This document shows positions 34,802-44,206 of a stretch of DNA of 64,000 nucleotides, one piece after another. This stretch comes from 2-02-FULL-55-14 sp964534125 (GTDB taxonomy: Bacteria; Bacteroidota; Ignavibacteria; UBA10030). The DNA is taken from assembly GCA_964534125.1 (NCBI GenBank), contig CAZHOJ010000009.1, positions 1 to 64,000 of the forward strand, read 5' to 3'. Every line of letters starts with the position of its first letter. The first letter of the stretch is position 1. The translations under genes were made by a program, and so were the position numbers. Under the pieces are notes generated by a model. It ran no database searches, was not told where the DNA came from, and saw nothing but the letters and a program-made list of their open reading frames with translations.

Positions 34802-36051
34802 ACATCGTCATCGTCAGTACAGCCTATCCGCTCCGGGGCGGGATCGCACACTACGTCGCGCTCCTGTATCGTACCCTCATGAAGCGGCATACCGTCTCGG
34901 TGGTCACGTTCTCGCGCCAGTATCCGTCGTTCCTGTTTCCCGGGAAGACGCAGGAGGAGACGAATGCGGATGAGAACATGCGTATCCCCGCCGAACAATT
35001 GATCGATTCCGTCAATCCGTTCACATGGTTCTCGGCGGCCCGCAGGATCGCCGCGCTCAAGCCTGACCTGCTCATTTTCAAGTACTGGCTCCCGTTCTTC
35101 GGACCGTGCTTCGGCACGGTCATTCGCCGCGTGAAGAAGCTCACCGGAGGGAGGACGAAGGCGCTCTTCATCTGCGACAACATTGTGCCGCACGAGAAGC
35201 GGCCGCTCGATTCTCTCTTCACATCGTATGCGTTCAAGGCGGTCGACAGCTGCATCGTACAGTCCGGCGCCGTTGAGCGCGACCTCCGGACACTCTATCC
35301 GGACATGCCGTACCGGCTCGTTCCGCATCCCATCTATAACATTTTCGGCGAACCGGTCCCCAAGGCAGGGGCGCGGCGAACGCTGCGTATCCGTCAGGAC
35401 AACGTGATGCTCTTCTTCGGGTACGTCCGTACGTACAAGGGGCTGGACGTGCTGTTGCGCGCGATGCCGTTGGTGCTGAAGTCCGTGAAAGTGAAGCTCC
35501 TGGTCGTCGGTGAGTTCTACGGCGACGAGTCACGCTACAGGAAGATGATCGACGAGCTCGGCATCGGTCAATGGGTGGAGGTCCGGTCGGAATATGTCCC
35601 GAACGGGGAAGTATCGCCGTTCTTTTGCGCGTCGGACGTCGTTGTGCTCCCGTACCGGTCGGCCACGCAGAGCGGCATCGTACAGATCGCCTACAACTTC
35701 AACAGGCCTGTCATCGCAACGGACGTCGGCGGCCTCTCAGAGGTGGTCATTGACGGCGTGTCCGGGCGCATCGTTCCCCCTGCAGATGAAACGGCCCTTG
35801 CCGAAGCGATCGTCCGGTTCTACAGGAAGAACGAAGAGGGAACGTTCGTTCGCGGTGTCCATGCAGAGAAGAAGAAATACTCGTGGTCGAACCTGGTCAC
35901 CGGCATCGAGGAGCTCAGCAGACCACAGAAAGCAGTGGCAGGTGAACGGCCGGGGCGCCCTCGACAGCGCTCGCGGAGCAGAGGGTGGGACCATTCGCGC
36001 CGCCGTCGGCGCCGGAATGGCCCGCAGGGTACTCAGGAACGGGAAGAGTGA
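34798..36051 (+). CDS. Family 4 glycosyltransferase
   Basis: A 417-residue GT-B enzyme. MNIVIVSTAYPLRGGIAHY opens the acceptor domain, FFGYVRTYKGLDVLLRAM begins the donor domain, and the region around YRSATQSGIVQIAYNFNRPVIAT-GGLSE is the family 4 nucleotide-sugar site. It is cytosolic and transfers a sugar to a growing lipid-linked chain. The last 40 residues are an Arg-rich, low-complexity tail unlike the rest; either the gene has lost its original stop codon or a frameshift lies near 35940. The stop overlaps the next gene start (TGATG). Confidence 0.9.
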   Translation: MNIVIVSTAYPLRGGIAHYVALLYRTLMKRHTVSVVTFSRQYPSFLFPGKTQEETNADENMRIPAEQLIDSVNPFTWFSAARRIAALKPDLLIFKYWLPFFGPCFGTVIRRVKKLTGGRTKALFICDNIVPHEKRPLDSLFTSYAFKAVDSCIVQSGAVERDLRTLYPDMPYRLVPHPIYNIFGEPVPKAGARRTLRIRQDNVMLFFGYVRTYKGLDVLLRAMPLVLKSVKVKLLVVGEFYGDESRYRKMIDELGIGQWVEVRSEYVPNGEVSPFFCASDVVVLPYRSATQSGIVQIAYNFNRPVIATDVGGLSEVVIDGVSGRIVPPADETALAEAIVRFYRKNEEGTFVRGVHAEKKKYSWSNLVTGIEELSRPQKAVAGERPGRPRQRSRSRGWDHSRRRRRRNGPQGTQEREE

Positions 36052-36863
36052 TGCACTACGATCCGATCAAAGCCTCCCTCGGTACAATCGTTCGGCGGTC
36101 GACGCTCCTCCGGCGTTTGTTCTACACAGTGCTGGGTCTCATGTTCCTGCGTGAATGGCACGTCAAGCGTGAGCTTCGCCGGCAGCTGTCCGGTTCCCGC
36201 GGGCCGTTCCGTATCTACGATGCAGGGTCGGGATTCGGCCAGTACTCGTATTACATGGCGAAGCGGTTCCCGGCTGTCTCCATTCTTGCGGTGGACGTGA
36301 AAGAAGAGCAGATCGAAGATTGCCGGGCCTTCTTTCGGGCCCGCGGTGTGACGAACTGCACGTTCGCTCTCGAGGACCTGCTCGCAATCTCCCACAATGC
36401 GGTATTCGACTTTGTCCTGTCGGTCGACGTCATGGAGCATATCGAGGACGACCGGACCGTCTTCAGAAATTTCTTCACAGCGCTGAAGCCTGGCGGGCGT
36501 CTGTTCATCAATACCCCCTCCGACATGGGCGGATCCGACGCATCCTCACCGGATGATGAATCGTTCATCGGTGAGCATGCGCGCAACGGGTACAATGAGG
36601 GAGAGATGAGGCAGAAGCTGGAGGCGGAAGGTTTCCGTGTCGAATACATCCGCTATACATACGGCCCCTTCGGCAGCGCCGCATGGCGGCTCGGCATCAA
36701 AGTTCCCATGCAGCTGCTGAACGCGTCGAAAGCATTCTTCCTCGTCCTGCCATTCTATTATCTGATCACGCTGCCCATCGTGCTCCCCCTGATGTTCCTG
36801 GACTATGCGCTCCCGAACCGAAGGGGAACGGGGCTGAATGTGCTTGCCACACGGCCGCAGTGA
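36051..36863 (+). CDS. Class I SAM methyltransferase with C-terminal membrane segment
   Basis: A 270-residue protein. IYDAGSGFGQYSYYMA is SAM motif I and FDFVLSVDVMEHIEDD the post-I acidic motif. A strongly hydrophobic stretch near residues 225-255 suggests membrane association. The enzyme probably methylates a sugar or lipid-linked intermediate in the same pathway; the target is not evident. The start at 36051 follows from the TGATG overlap with the previous gene, and its stop overlaps the next GTG start. Confidence 0.88.
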   Translation: MHYDPIKASLGTIVRRSTLLRRLFYTVLGLMFLREWHVKRELRRQLSGSRGPFRIYDAGSGFGQYSYYMAKRFPAVSILAVDVKEEQIEDCRAFFRARGVTNCTFALEDLLAISHNAVFDFVLSVDVMEHIEDDRTVFRNFFTALKPGGRLFINTPSDMGGSDASSPDDESFIGEHARNGYNEGEMRQKLEAEGFRVEYIRYTYGPFGSAAWRLGIKVPMQLLNASKAFFLVLPFYYLITLPIVLPLMFLDYALPNRRGTGLNVLATRPQ

Positions 36864-38182
36864 AGAAGGTGCTCGTCATATCCTACTATTTCCCGCCCTC
36901 GGGCGGTCCTGGCGTCCAGCGGGTCCTCAAGTTCGTGAAGTACCTCCCCGAGTTCGGATGGGAGCCGGTCGTGCTGACGGTGGAGGACGGGGATTTCCCT
37001 GCCCGGGACGAATCGTTGCTGGACGAGATCCCGGCATCCACACGGGTGTACAGGACGAAGATCTTCGAGCCCTACTCAGTGTACAGGAGGATGACCGGCA
37101 AACCTGCGAATGCGCCGGTGGATGTCGAGAACATTCCCACGGGTGCGAGCAAGCGATCGTTCATGGAGCAAGTCGCAGGGATGGTGCGGGAGACATTCTT
37201 CATCCCAGATGCCCGTATAGGCTGGGCCCCGTATGCTGTGCCTGAGGCTGTTCGGATCGCACGCCGCGAAGCGGTCGATGCGGTCTACACCTCGTCCCCG
37301 CCGTATACGTCGGCGGTGATCGGGCTCGAGCTCAAGCGGCGGCTGAACCTTCCCTGGGTCGCAGGGTTCCGCGATCCATGGACCGGTTTCCTGTCCTCGC
37401 CGGACCGGTGGTTCCTTCCGAAACTGGTCGATACCTCGATCGAGCGGGCCGTGTTCAACCGGGCTGACGTCATCGAGTGCGCATGGAAAGGGATCGTGGA
37501 GGACTTTCGCCGCAAGTTCCCGCAGGGCAATCACTATAAGTGTGTGCACCTGCCGAACGGCTTCGACCCGGCCGACTACCCGACCGATGTTCCACGCGGC
37601 AGGAACGACCGCTTCACCGTGACATACACAGGCTCGATGTACGGGAAGCGGAATCCCGGCACATTCCTGAGAGCGGTCGAAGAACTTGTGCAGGAAGGGA
37701 CTGTCGACGACGAGAAGATCCGCCTGCGCTTCATCGGCAGGTTCGGGTCGGAAGTGAAAGAGATGCTCGCAGCATCACCGCTCCGGATGTCCATCGAGCG
37801 GAACGACTATGTACCGCATCACGAGAGCATCAGGAGCCTGATGACGTCGGACATGCTGCTCCTCGTCGTGGACGAATCGAAGGACAGCAGGGAGATCGTA
37901 CCCGGCAAGGTGTTCGAGTACCTCGGCGCGCGCAAGCCCGTCCTCGCTCTGACCGACACGGAGGGGGCGGTCGCGGACCTGATCAGAGAAACCGGTGCCG
38001 GGACCGCAGTACAGAATCAGGACATCCCCGGCGTAAAGCGTGCGTTCGTTGAGTGTTACCGGAAATTTCTCTACAATGACCCGTGCGCAGCGCCCAACGA
38101 CGACGCGATCCGGACGTACGAGCGGAAAGAAGTGACCCGCAGGCTCGCCGAACTTCTCGACTACCTCCAGCGCCGCCGCTGA
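36860..38182 (+). CDS. Family 4-like glycosyltransferase
   Basis: A 440-residue GT-B protein. KKVLVISYYFPPSGGPGVQR is the usual opening of this subgroup; the central WVAGFRDPWTGFLSS and the donor-domain FTVTYTGSMYGKRNP and VPGKVFEYLGARKPVLAL segments, with the catalytic Glu in KVFEYLG, are present. The start is a GTG at 36860 within a GTGA overlap; the long upstream frame is a shadow. Cytosolic; the sugar is unknown. Confidence 0.9.
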   Translation: MKKVLVISYYFPPSGGPGVQRVLKFVKYLPEFGWEPVVLTVEDGDFPARDESLLDEIPASTRVYRTKIFEPYSVYRRMTGKPANAPVDVENIPTGASKRSFMEQVAGMVRETFFIPDARIGWAPYAVPEAVRIARREAVDAVYTSSPPYTSAVIGLELKRRLNLPWVAGFRDPWTGFLSSPDRWFLPKLVDTSIERAVFNRADVIECAWKGIVEDFRRKFPQGNHYKCVHLPNGFDPADYPTDVPRGRNDRFTVTYTGSMYGKRNPGTFLRAVEELVQEGTVDDEKIRLRFIGRFGSEVKEMLAASPLRMSIERNDYVPHHESIRSLMTSDMLLLVVDESKDSREIVPGKVFEYLGARKPVLALTDTEGAVADLIRETGAGTAVQNQDIPGVKRAFVECYRKFLYNDPCAAPNDDAIRTYERKEVTRRLAELLDYLQRRR

Positions 38183-38204
38183 TCACCAACCGAGAACACA
38201 CCCC

Positions 38205-40733
38205 ATGAGCTCACGACACAAGGACCGGACCTCCCGGCGCGATGCCGGTGAGGCGAGACCTCTTATACCGGAACGCTGGAAACACCCCGCTGCCATCGGC
38301 GGATTACTGCTGGCGCTGGTGATCTTTCTGTTTCCCGTCATCTATGGGGGCAAGACCTTCATCGGTCCCGACAGCATTGCGTCCCATAGCTTCGATACGC
38401 TTCTGAAGGATGCCGATGACCAGGGCATCTTCCCTCTGTGGAATCCCTACATATTCTGCGGCATGCCGGCTTATGGAAGCCTGATGATAACGGGCGACCG
38501 GTGGTATGATTTCTCCGGGTGGGTCTATCACAAGGTGACGGTGCTCTTCCAGTTCCTGATGGCGGACTCCCCCGTGGGTTGGGTGGTCTTCAACTACTTC
38601 GTGTTCGGCATCGGGTGGTACCTGCTCATCTATGACCGCCTCAGGAACTCGCTGGCGGCATTCATCGGGTCTGCGGCCGTCCTGTTCTCGATGTTCATCA
38701 TCATCTGGGTGATGGTGAGCCACAACACCAAGATCGCGACCCTTGCCCCCTTCCCGTTCCTGATGTTCATCATCGAGCGCCTGCGGCCCCGGTTCTCACT
38801 GCGCTTGAGCCTGCTCGTGCCGTTCCTTCTGCATTTCATGTTCGTCTCCAGCCACGTGCAAATGATATACTATGCTGCGCTCGCATTGACGGCGTATCTG
38901 CTTGTCATTGCCTTCAGGGCGCTCCGGAAGAGGGAGCCCTGGATGCATGTCCTGCGCCCCGGCGCAGTTTTCGCCGTTGCTGCCGTCCTTGCGTTCTCGA
39001 TGGACTCTGACCGGTATCTGTCCGTCCTGGAGTACAATCCCTATTCGATACGCGGCTCCGCGCCGCTTGTCCAGACACCGGGAGCCGATGCATCGAAAAC
39101 GGTCGAGGGGGGGCTGGACTACGATTATGCGACCCAGTGGTCGCTCGCACCGGGCGAAGTGATGACCTTCCTTGTCCCGACGTGGTACGGATTCGGACAT
39201 CTGACCTACGACGGACCGATGACGACGCAGCCGATCCGGTTCAACGCCTATTGGGGCCCGCAACCCTTCACGGACGCAGCTCAGTACATGGGAATTGTCA
39301 TTCTCATCCTCGCCGTCATAGGATTCGTCCGCAACCGGCGGGACCATTTCGTGGTCTATCTGGGCATCATGATCCTCTTTTCCCTCCTCGTGGCGTTCGG
39401 CAAAGAGTTCCCGGCACTCTACGATCCGCTCTTCAGCTATCTGCCGTTCTTCAACAAGTTCAGGATCCCGTCGATGATCCTCGTGCTGGTGCAGGTGTTC
39501 GTCCCTGTGTTAGCGGCCTACGGGGTCCACTCGTTGATGCAGACGCGCGCCGCCTCGGTCCCGGAGAAGGAACAGAAACGCTGGACGAGGACCATCCTGG
39601 TCCTGGCGGCTGGAGTGCCTGTTGTGTTCGTGCTCCGGTCACCCATTGCGTCGTTCTACAAGAGCATCTTTCCGCTGCAGGAGGTGGGTGGAGTGCTGGC
39701 CCGGCAGTTCGGCCAGGTGCAGGCGGGTGTGATCAATGAGTTCTACGAATTCGTCGTCAATGTCGTTGTCATGGACATCGTGTTCGCTTTCCTGTTTCTG
39801 GCCGTGGCGCTCGGGGCGATCCACTACTATCGTATGAGGAAGATCACGCTGAACGTTTTCGCGGCGGTCCTCATCGCCGTGGTATTCGCGGACCTGTGGC
39901 GTATCGACTCGAGACCGCTCGACCCACAGCCCCGCAGGGACCACGACGCGGTCTTCGTGACGCCGCCGCATGTCACCGCGGTCCTGCAGGATTCCTCCAT
40001 CTATCGTACGCTCACGTTCCAGAACGGCCAGTTGCCGTACGACAATACGATGGCGTACTGGAGGGTGCAGAATGCATATGGGTACCACGGAGCCAAGATG
40101 CGGGCCTACCAGGATGTTGTCGATGTGGTGGGATTGCAGCATCCGCTCATCTGGCAGCTGATGAACGTCAAGTACATCTTCTCCAACACTCCCGATTCAT
40201 CGGCGTACCTCGTCAGGACGTTCGACGGTCCCGCCTTTGATGTGTACGAGTTCACAGGTGCTTTTCCGAGGGCCTTCTTTGTGGATGAGGTCCGGCAGGC
40301 GGGCGCGCTGGAGATTCTTGAGAACATCCGGAACGGCAGGTTCGATCCGACGGCGGTGGCCTACATGATGGACGAGCCGCCATCCGGTATCGAGCCGCCG
40401 GGTGAGGGGGCGTCTGTCGTCGTGACGCATGTGGGCATTCAGGACGTCGAAGCCTCAATTGTGGCGACGGGCACGAATGCAGTCTTTTTCAGCGAGACGT
40501 GGTATCCTGAGGGATGGAAGGCCTATCTTGGCGACGAGGAGGTCCCGATCCACAGGTTCAACTATCTGTTCCGAGGGATCGTGGTACCTCCGGGATCGCA
40601 TACGCTGCGAATGGTCCTGGAGCCCGCCGGATTCGCCCTCGGCAAAACGCTGAGCCTCGTGACGAACATTCTGCTGATCGCGGGGTTTGTGGTTGTGGCA
40701 GTCATCACATACCGGAAGCGGGAAGACACATAG
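38205..40733 (+). CDS. YfhO-family polytopic membrane protein
   Basis: An 842-residue protein with about 12-13 membrane segments and a soluble C-terminal domain (about 560-800). The first loop has the FIGPDSIASHSF and FPLWNPYIFCGMPAYG segments typical of YfhO and of GT-C glycosyltransferases. YfhO proteins are implicated in glycosylating lipoteichoic acid or other surface polymers in Firmicutes; here a role in decorating the polysaccharide is likely by context. It lies 22 bases after the previous gene in the same direction. Confidence 0.88.
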   Translation: MSSRHKDRTSRRDAGEARPLIPERWKHPAAIGGLLLALVIFLFPVIYGGKTFIGPDSIASHSFDTLLKDADDQGIFPLWNPYIFCGMPAYGSLMITGDRWYDFSGWVYHKVTVLFQFLMADSPVGWVVFNYFVFGIGWYLLIYDRLRNSLAAFIGSAAVLFSMFIIIWVMVSHNTKIATLAPFPFLMFIIERLRPRFSLRLSLLVPFLLHFMFVSSHVQMIYYAALALTAYLLVIAFRALRKREPWMHVLRPGAVFAVAAVLAFSMDSDRYLSVLEYNPYSIRGSAPLVQTPGADASKTVEGGLDYDYATQWSLAPGEVMTFLVPTWYGFGHLTYDGPMTTQPIRFNAYWGPQPFTDAAQYMGIVILILAVIGFVRNRRDHFVVYLGIMILFSLLVAFGKEFPALYDPLFSYLPFFNKFRIPSMILVLVQVFVPVLAAYGVHSLMQTRAASVPEKEQKRWTRTILVLAAGVPVVFVLRSPIASFYKSIFPLQEVGGVLARQFGQVQAGVINEFYEFVVNVVVMDIVFAFLFLAVALGAIHYYRMRKITLNVFAAVLIAVVFADLWRIDSRPLDPQPRRDHDAVFVTPPHVTAVLQDSSIYRTLTFQNGQLPYDNTMAYWRVQNAYGYHGAKMRAYQDVVDVVGLQHPLIWQLMNVKYIFSNTPDSSAYLVRTFDGPAFDVYEFTGAFPRAFFVDEVRQAGALEILENIRNGRFDPTAVAYMMDEPPSGIEPPGEGASVVVTHVGIQDVEASIVATGTNAVFFSETWYPEGWKAYLGDEEVPIHRFNYLFRGIVVPPGSHTLRMVLEPAGFALGKTLSLVTNILLIAGFVVVAVITYRKREDT

Positions 40734-40799
40734 ACCGACAAGGCAGGCTGAGCGAAGGGGAAGGACTTCTCCCCGCAGCCCATGACGGCCCCTTGCCAG

Positions 40800-40890
40800 T
40801 CTGCCCTCTGAGGGCTGTTGTCTGTCATCTGAAGTCTGACATCTGATATCTGTTATCTGTCGTCTGTTATCCGTCATCTTTCATCTAACC
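40800..40890. repeat. Heptamer-phased repeat H (13 units)
   Basis: Thirteen consecutive 7-base units follow TCTGNNN (for example TCTGTCA, TCTGATA, TCTGTTA). The array ends 10 bases before the start of the asparagine-synthase-like gene. The rest of the 167-base gap holds nothing recognised. Confidence 0.85.
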
Positions 40891-40900
40891 ACTCCATTTC

Positions 40901-42877
40901 ATGTGCGGCTTTTGCGGGATCCTCGAATACGGTACGGCTGACGGTCGCGTCGACGAACCGACCCTCCGCTCGATGAGCGATACGATCGTTCATCGTGGCC
41001 CGGACGATTCGGGAACATTCGTATCGCCCGATCATCGGGTGGGATTCGGGTTCCGGCGGCTGTCCATCGTCGACCTCTCCGCAGCAGGGCATCAGCCCAT
41101 GCAGACAGAGGACGGATCTGTCACCATCGTTTTTAACGGGGAGATCTACAATCACGCCGTCCTGCGCAGGACGATGGAGGAGCGGGGGTACCGCTACCGC
41201 TCTCGCTCCGACACCGAGACCATCCTGTACTGTTACCAGGAATACGGCCTCGATTTCGTCCATAAGCTGCTCGGCATGTTCGCCATCGCCATCTGGGACC
41301 AGAAACGGAAGCGGCTGGTGTTGGCCCGCGACCGGATCGGCATCAAACCCCTGTATGTCTACCAGAGGGATGGTCATTTCATCTTCGGGTCGGAGATTAA
41401 GGCTATCCTCGCCCATCCGTCTGCGCGCACAGAGCTCGATGAGGAGGCCCTCGAATATTATCTCACGTTCCTCATTCCGCCGGCTCCGATGACGCTCTTC
41501 AGGCATATCCGCAAGGTAGAGCCTGGCCACCGGTGTGTCATCACACTCGACGGGACGGTCCTGAATGAACAGTACTGGCACGTGCTGGGTGGTGTCAATC
41601 AACCCTCCGTCGATCTGCATGGCTCGCCGACAGCAATTGCCCCGCTCGCTGACGCAAGCCCGCACCATAGCATGGACGAGACGATCGGGACGATCCGGAC
41701 CCTGCTGCGTCAGTCGATCAAAGACCGGATGATGAGCGACGTGCCTTTCGGAGTGTTCCTGAGCGGGGGGATCGACTCCAGCACGAACGTAGCGCTCATG
41801 GCCGAGCTAATGGACCGACCGGTGGACACGTTCTCCGTGGGGTTCCGCGACCTCGAGAAGTACAACGAGATGCAGTATGCCCGGCAGATCGCAGCGCAGT
41901 TCCGCACGAACCATCATGAGATCATCATCGACCAGAAGGATGCGTTCGATTTCCTGCCGAAGCTCGTGTGGCATCAGGATGAGCCTCTCGCAGATCCTGT
42001 GTGCATCCCGCTCTACTTCGTGTCGAAGCTCGCCCGCGATAACGGGACGATCGTCGTCCAGGTGGGGGAGGGGAGCGATGAACAGTTCGCCGGGTACGGG
42101 TGGATGAAACGGGAGCTCGAATTCCACAAACGATATTGGCGGATGTTCCGCATGCTCCCGTCCGTAGCACGCAAGGCGTCGTATGGCCTTCTCGGGCCTG
42201 TGCTTCGTGGGCGGGGCTCATACCTCATGCTCGATTACTTCCGGAAAGGGGCAGAGAACAATGAGCTGTTCTGGGGAGGCGCGGTCAATTTTACCGAAGA
42301 ACACAAACGCAGGCTGATGCCCGGCCGTATCCACCCAGACATGGTCGCTGAGAGAGTGGCCGGATGGCACCAGGAAGCCCGTTCATGGCACGGCAAGAAT
42401 GACTACCTGGGCAACATGATCTACCTTGAGTTCCGTCACCGCCTGCCGGAGCTGCTGCTGATGCGCGTCGACAAGGTCTCGATGGCGACATCTGTCGAGT
42501 CCCGGGTCCCCTTTCTCGACCATCGTCTCGTCGAGTACAGCATGCGCATCCCAAAGGAGCGAAAGCTCCATAATGGGGAGACCAAGTACATCCTGAAGAA
42601 AGCGGTCGAGGGAATCATTCCCAACGAGATCATCTACCGGAAGAAGCAGGGCTTTGCAGCCCCCGTCGACGAATGGATCCGTGGCGAGTGGTATCCGTTC
42701 ATCAGGGACCTGTTCGACCGGGCGCCGCTGCTGAAACAGGGGCTCCTCGACCGAAAATTCGCGAATGGCATCCTCGAGGGACATCGGAACGGAAGACGAC
42801 GTGCAGGTCAGCTTGTGTGGAACCTCACGAATCTTTTCCTGTGGCATGAACGATGGTTTGGCGGGAGCGTCCGCTGA
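40901..42877 (+). CDS. asnB: Asparagine synthase (glutamine-hydrolysing)-type amidotransferase
   Basis: A 658-residue two-domain enzyme. After the initiator Met, Cys2 (MCGFCGI) is the glutaminase nucleophile of the class II amidotransferase domain (1-200). The synthetase domain carries the ATP-pyrophosphatase loop FLSGGIDSS near residue 288 and EGSDEQFAGYG. AsnB makes asparagine from aspartate and glutamine; relatives in polysaccharide loci amidate sugar acids instead, and the location supports that alternative. The gene has a heptamer array where the ribosome binding site would lie. Confidence 0.92.
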   Translation: MCGFCGILEYGTADGRVDEPTLRSMSDTIVHRGPDDSGTFVSPDHRVGFGFRRLSIVDLSAAGHQPMQTEDGSVTIVFNGEIYNHAVLRRTMEERGYRYRSRSDTETILYCYQEYGLDFVHKLLGMFAIAIWDQKRKRLVLARDRIGIKPLYVYQRDGHFIFGSEIKAILAHPSARTELDEEALEYYLTFLIPPAPMTLFRHIRKVEPGHRCVITLDGTVLNEQYWHVLGGVNQPSVDLHGSPTAIAPLADASPHHSMDETIGTIRTLLRQSIKDRMMSDVPFGVFLSGGIDSSTNVALMAELMDRPVDTFSVGFRDLEKYNEMQYARQIAAQFRTNHHEIIIDQKDAFDFLPKLVWHQDEPLADPVCIPLYFVSKLARDNGTIVVQVGEGSDEQFAGYGWMKRELEFHKRYWRMFRMLPSVARKASYGLLGPVLRGRGSYLMLDYFRKGAENNELFWGGAVNFTEEHKRRLMPGRIHPDMVAERVAGWHQEARSWHGKNDYLGNMIYLEFRHRLPELLLMRVDKVSMATSVESRVPFLDHRLVEYSMRIPKERKLHNGETKYILKKAVEGIIPNEIIYRKKQGFAAPVDEWIRGEWYPFIRDLFDRAPLLKQGLLDRKFANGILEGHRNGRRRAGQLVWNLTNLFLWHERWFGGSVR

Positions 42878-42928
42878 TGGACGATGTCATTGCCCCCCTC
42901 GTGACGATCTTCCAAGCCGGGTGCACCC

Positions 42929-44206
42929 ATGCGCTTCGCTAAGAGCGCACTCGTGACCCTTCTGGCCAAGGGTCTCGCCCTCCCGATCGGGATCGCGTCG
43001 AGCATCATCACGGCACGGGTGCTTGGGCCCGAAGGCCGCGGCATCCTCGCCATCCTCATCCTGTTCCAGAGTCTCACCGTCACCTTCGGCATGATGGGCC
43101 TCAACGGCTCGATCACGTACTTCATGGCCCGGATCCCGGAGAAGGCTTCGAACATCGTCCGGAATGCGTTCACGCTCGCGATCGTTGGGGGCATGATCGT
43201 TGCGGGTCTCCTCTGGAGCGCGGCACGCGCTGCACCATCGCTCGTCCTCGGCAACATCGATATCAGGTATCTCGAGATCTTCCTGCTCTCGATCCCCTTC
43301 AGCTTCCTCTCGCAGTTCCTGCAGAACGTCTTCCTCGCGAAACAGAAGTTCGTCGAGTACAACCTGCTGGACCTGATCGTTCGTTTTGCACAGATGCTCC
43401 TGTTCGGCGTCGTTCTGCTGGCGCTCGGTGGTGATACGACCGATGCAGTGTGGATCTTTACGGGGATCACTATTTTCGGCGGCATCATGTACACGGTCCG
43501 TGTGAACCGTGTACAGCGCTTCACGCCCGGATTTGACACCGGATTGTTCCGGCAAATGCTCTCCTATGGATTGAGAGTCTACACTGCAAGTCTGGTCTCG
43601 TTCCTTGCATTGCGGATCCATCTTTTCATGATCAACGTCATGCTCGGCGAAGAGCAAGCAGGCATCTATGCGGTGGCCGCGCAGATCGTTGATGTCATCT
43701 ACATCGTTCCTGTGACACTGGGATTGATCATTTTTCCAAAGGTCTCTGCGGGTGAGGACCCGGAGTCGCTCCTGACCCTCAGGGTCTTCCGCATTGCTCT
43801 CGTGGGGATGATGGTCGTTGCCGGAACGATCGTTGTGTCCAGCGAGATCCTGATCCATGTTATGTTTGGAGAGGCGTTCGCTGAGGCGGCCATAGCCCTG
43901 CGGCTGCTCGCGCCGGCAATCGTGGCGTTGTCACTCTCGAACATCATCAGCGCAGACCTCGCAGGACGCGGGATGCCCTTGATCGTTCTGTACGCCCCGT
44001 TGACAGCCGTCATAGTGATGGCCCCCGCATTGTACATTCTGTTGCCGGACTATGGCATTGCCTCGGCAGCTGCCATCGCTTCGGCTGGACATATCATCAT
44101 CATGGCCATCTTGGTCCTGTATGTGAAGGATAAGCAGCAAGTTCCATGGTCGGCCTTCCTGAAGTTTCGTTGGCGGGACCTCAGGATCGGGAGGATCAAT
44201 GGATAG
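42929..44206 (+). CDS. Wzx-type polysaccharide flippase (MATE/MOP family)
   Basis: A 425-residue protein with about 12 membrane helices and the opening FAKSALVTLLAKGLALPIGIASSIITARVLGPEGRGILA typical of oligosaccharide flippases in the MOP superfamily (quoted in part: ITARVLGPEGRG). It would move lipid-linked repeat units across the inner membrane. A second flippase is encoded at 50581-51906. It overlaps the next glycosyltransferase gene by 8 bases. Confidence 0.9.
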   Translation: MRFAKSALVTLLAKGLALPIGIASSIITARVLGPEGRGILAILILFQSLTVTFGMMGLNGSITYFMARIPEKASNIVRNAFTLAIVGGMIVAGLLWSAARAAPSLVLGNIDIRYLEIFLLSIPFSFLSQFLQNVFLAKQKFVEYNLLDLIVRFAQMLLFGVVLLALGGDTTDAVWIFTGITIFGGIMYTVRVNRVQRFTPGFDTGLFRQMLSYGLRVYTASLVSFLALRIHLFMINVMLGEEQAGIYAVAAQIVDVIYIVPVTLGLIIFPKVSAGEDPESLLTLRVFRIALVGMMVVAGTIVVSSEILIHVMFGEAFAEAAIALRLLAPAIVALSLSNIISADLAGRGMPLIVLYAPLTAVIVMAPALYILLPDYGIASAAAIASAGHIIIMAILVLYVKDKQQVPWSAFLKFRWRDLRIGRING

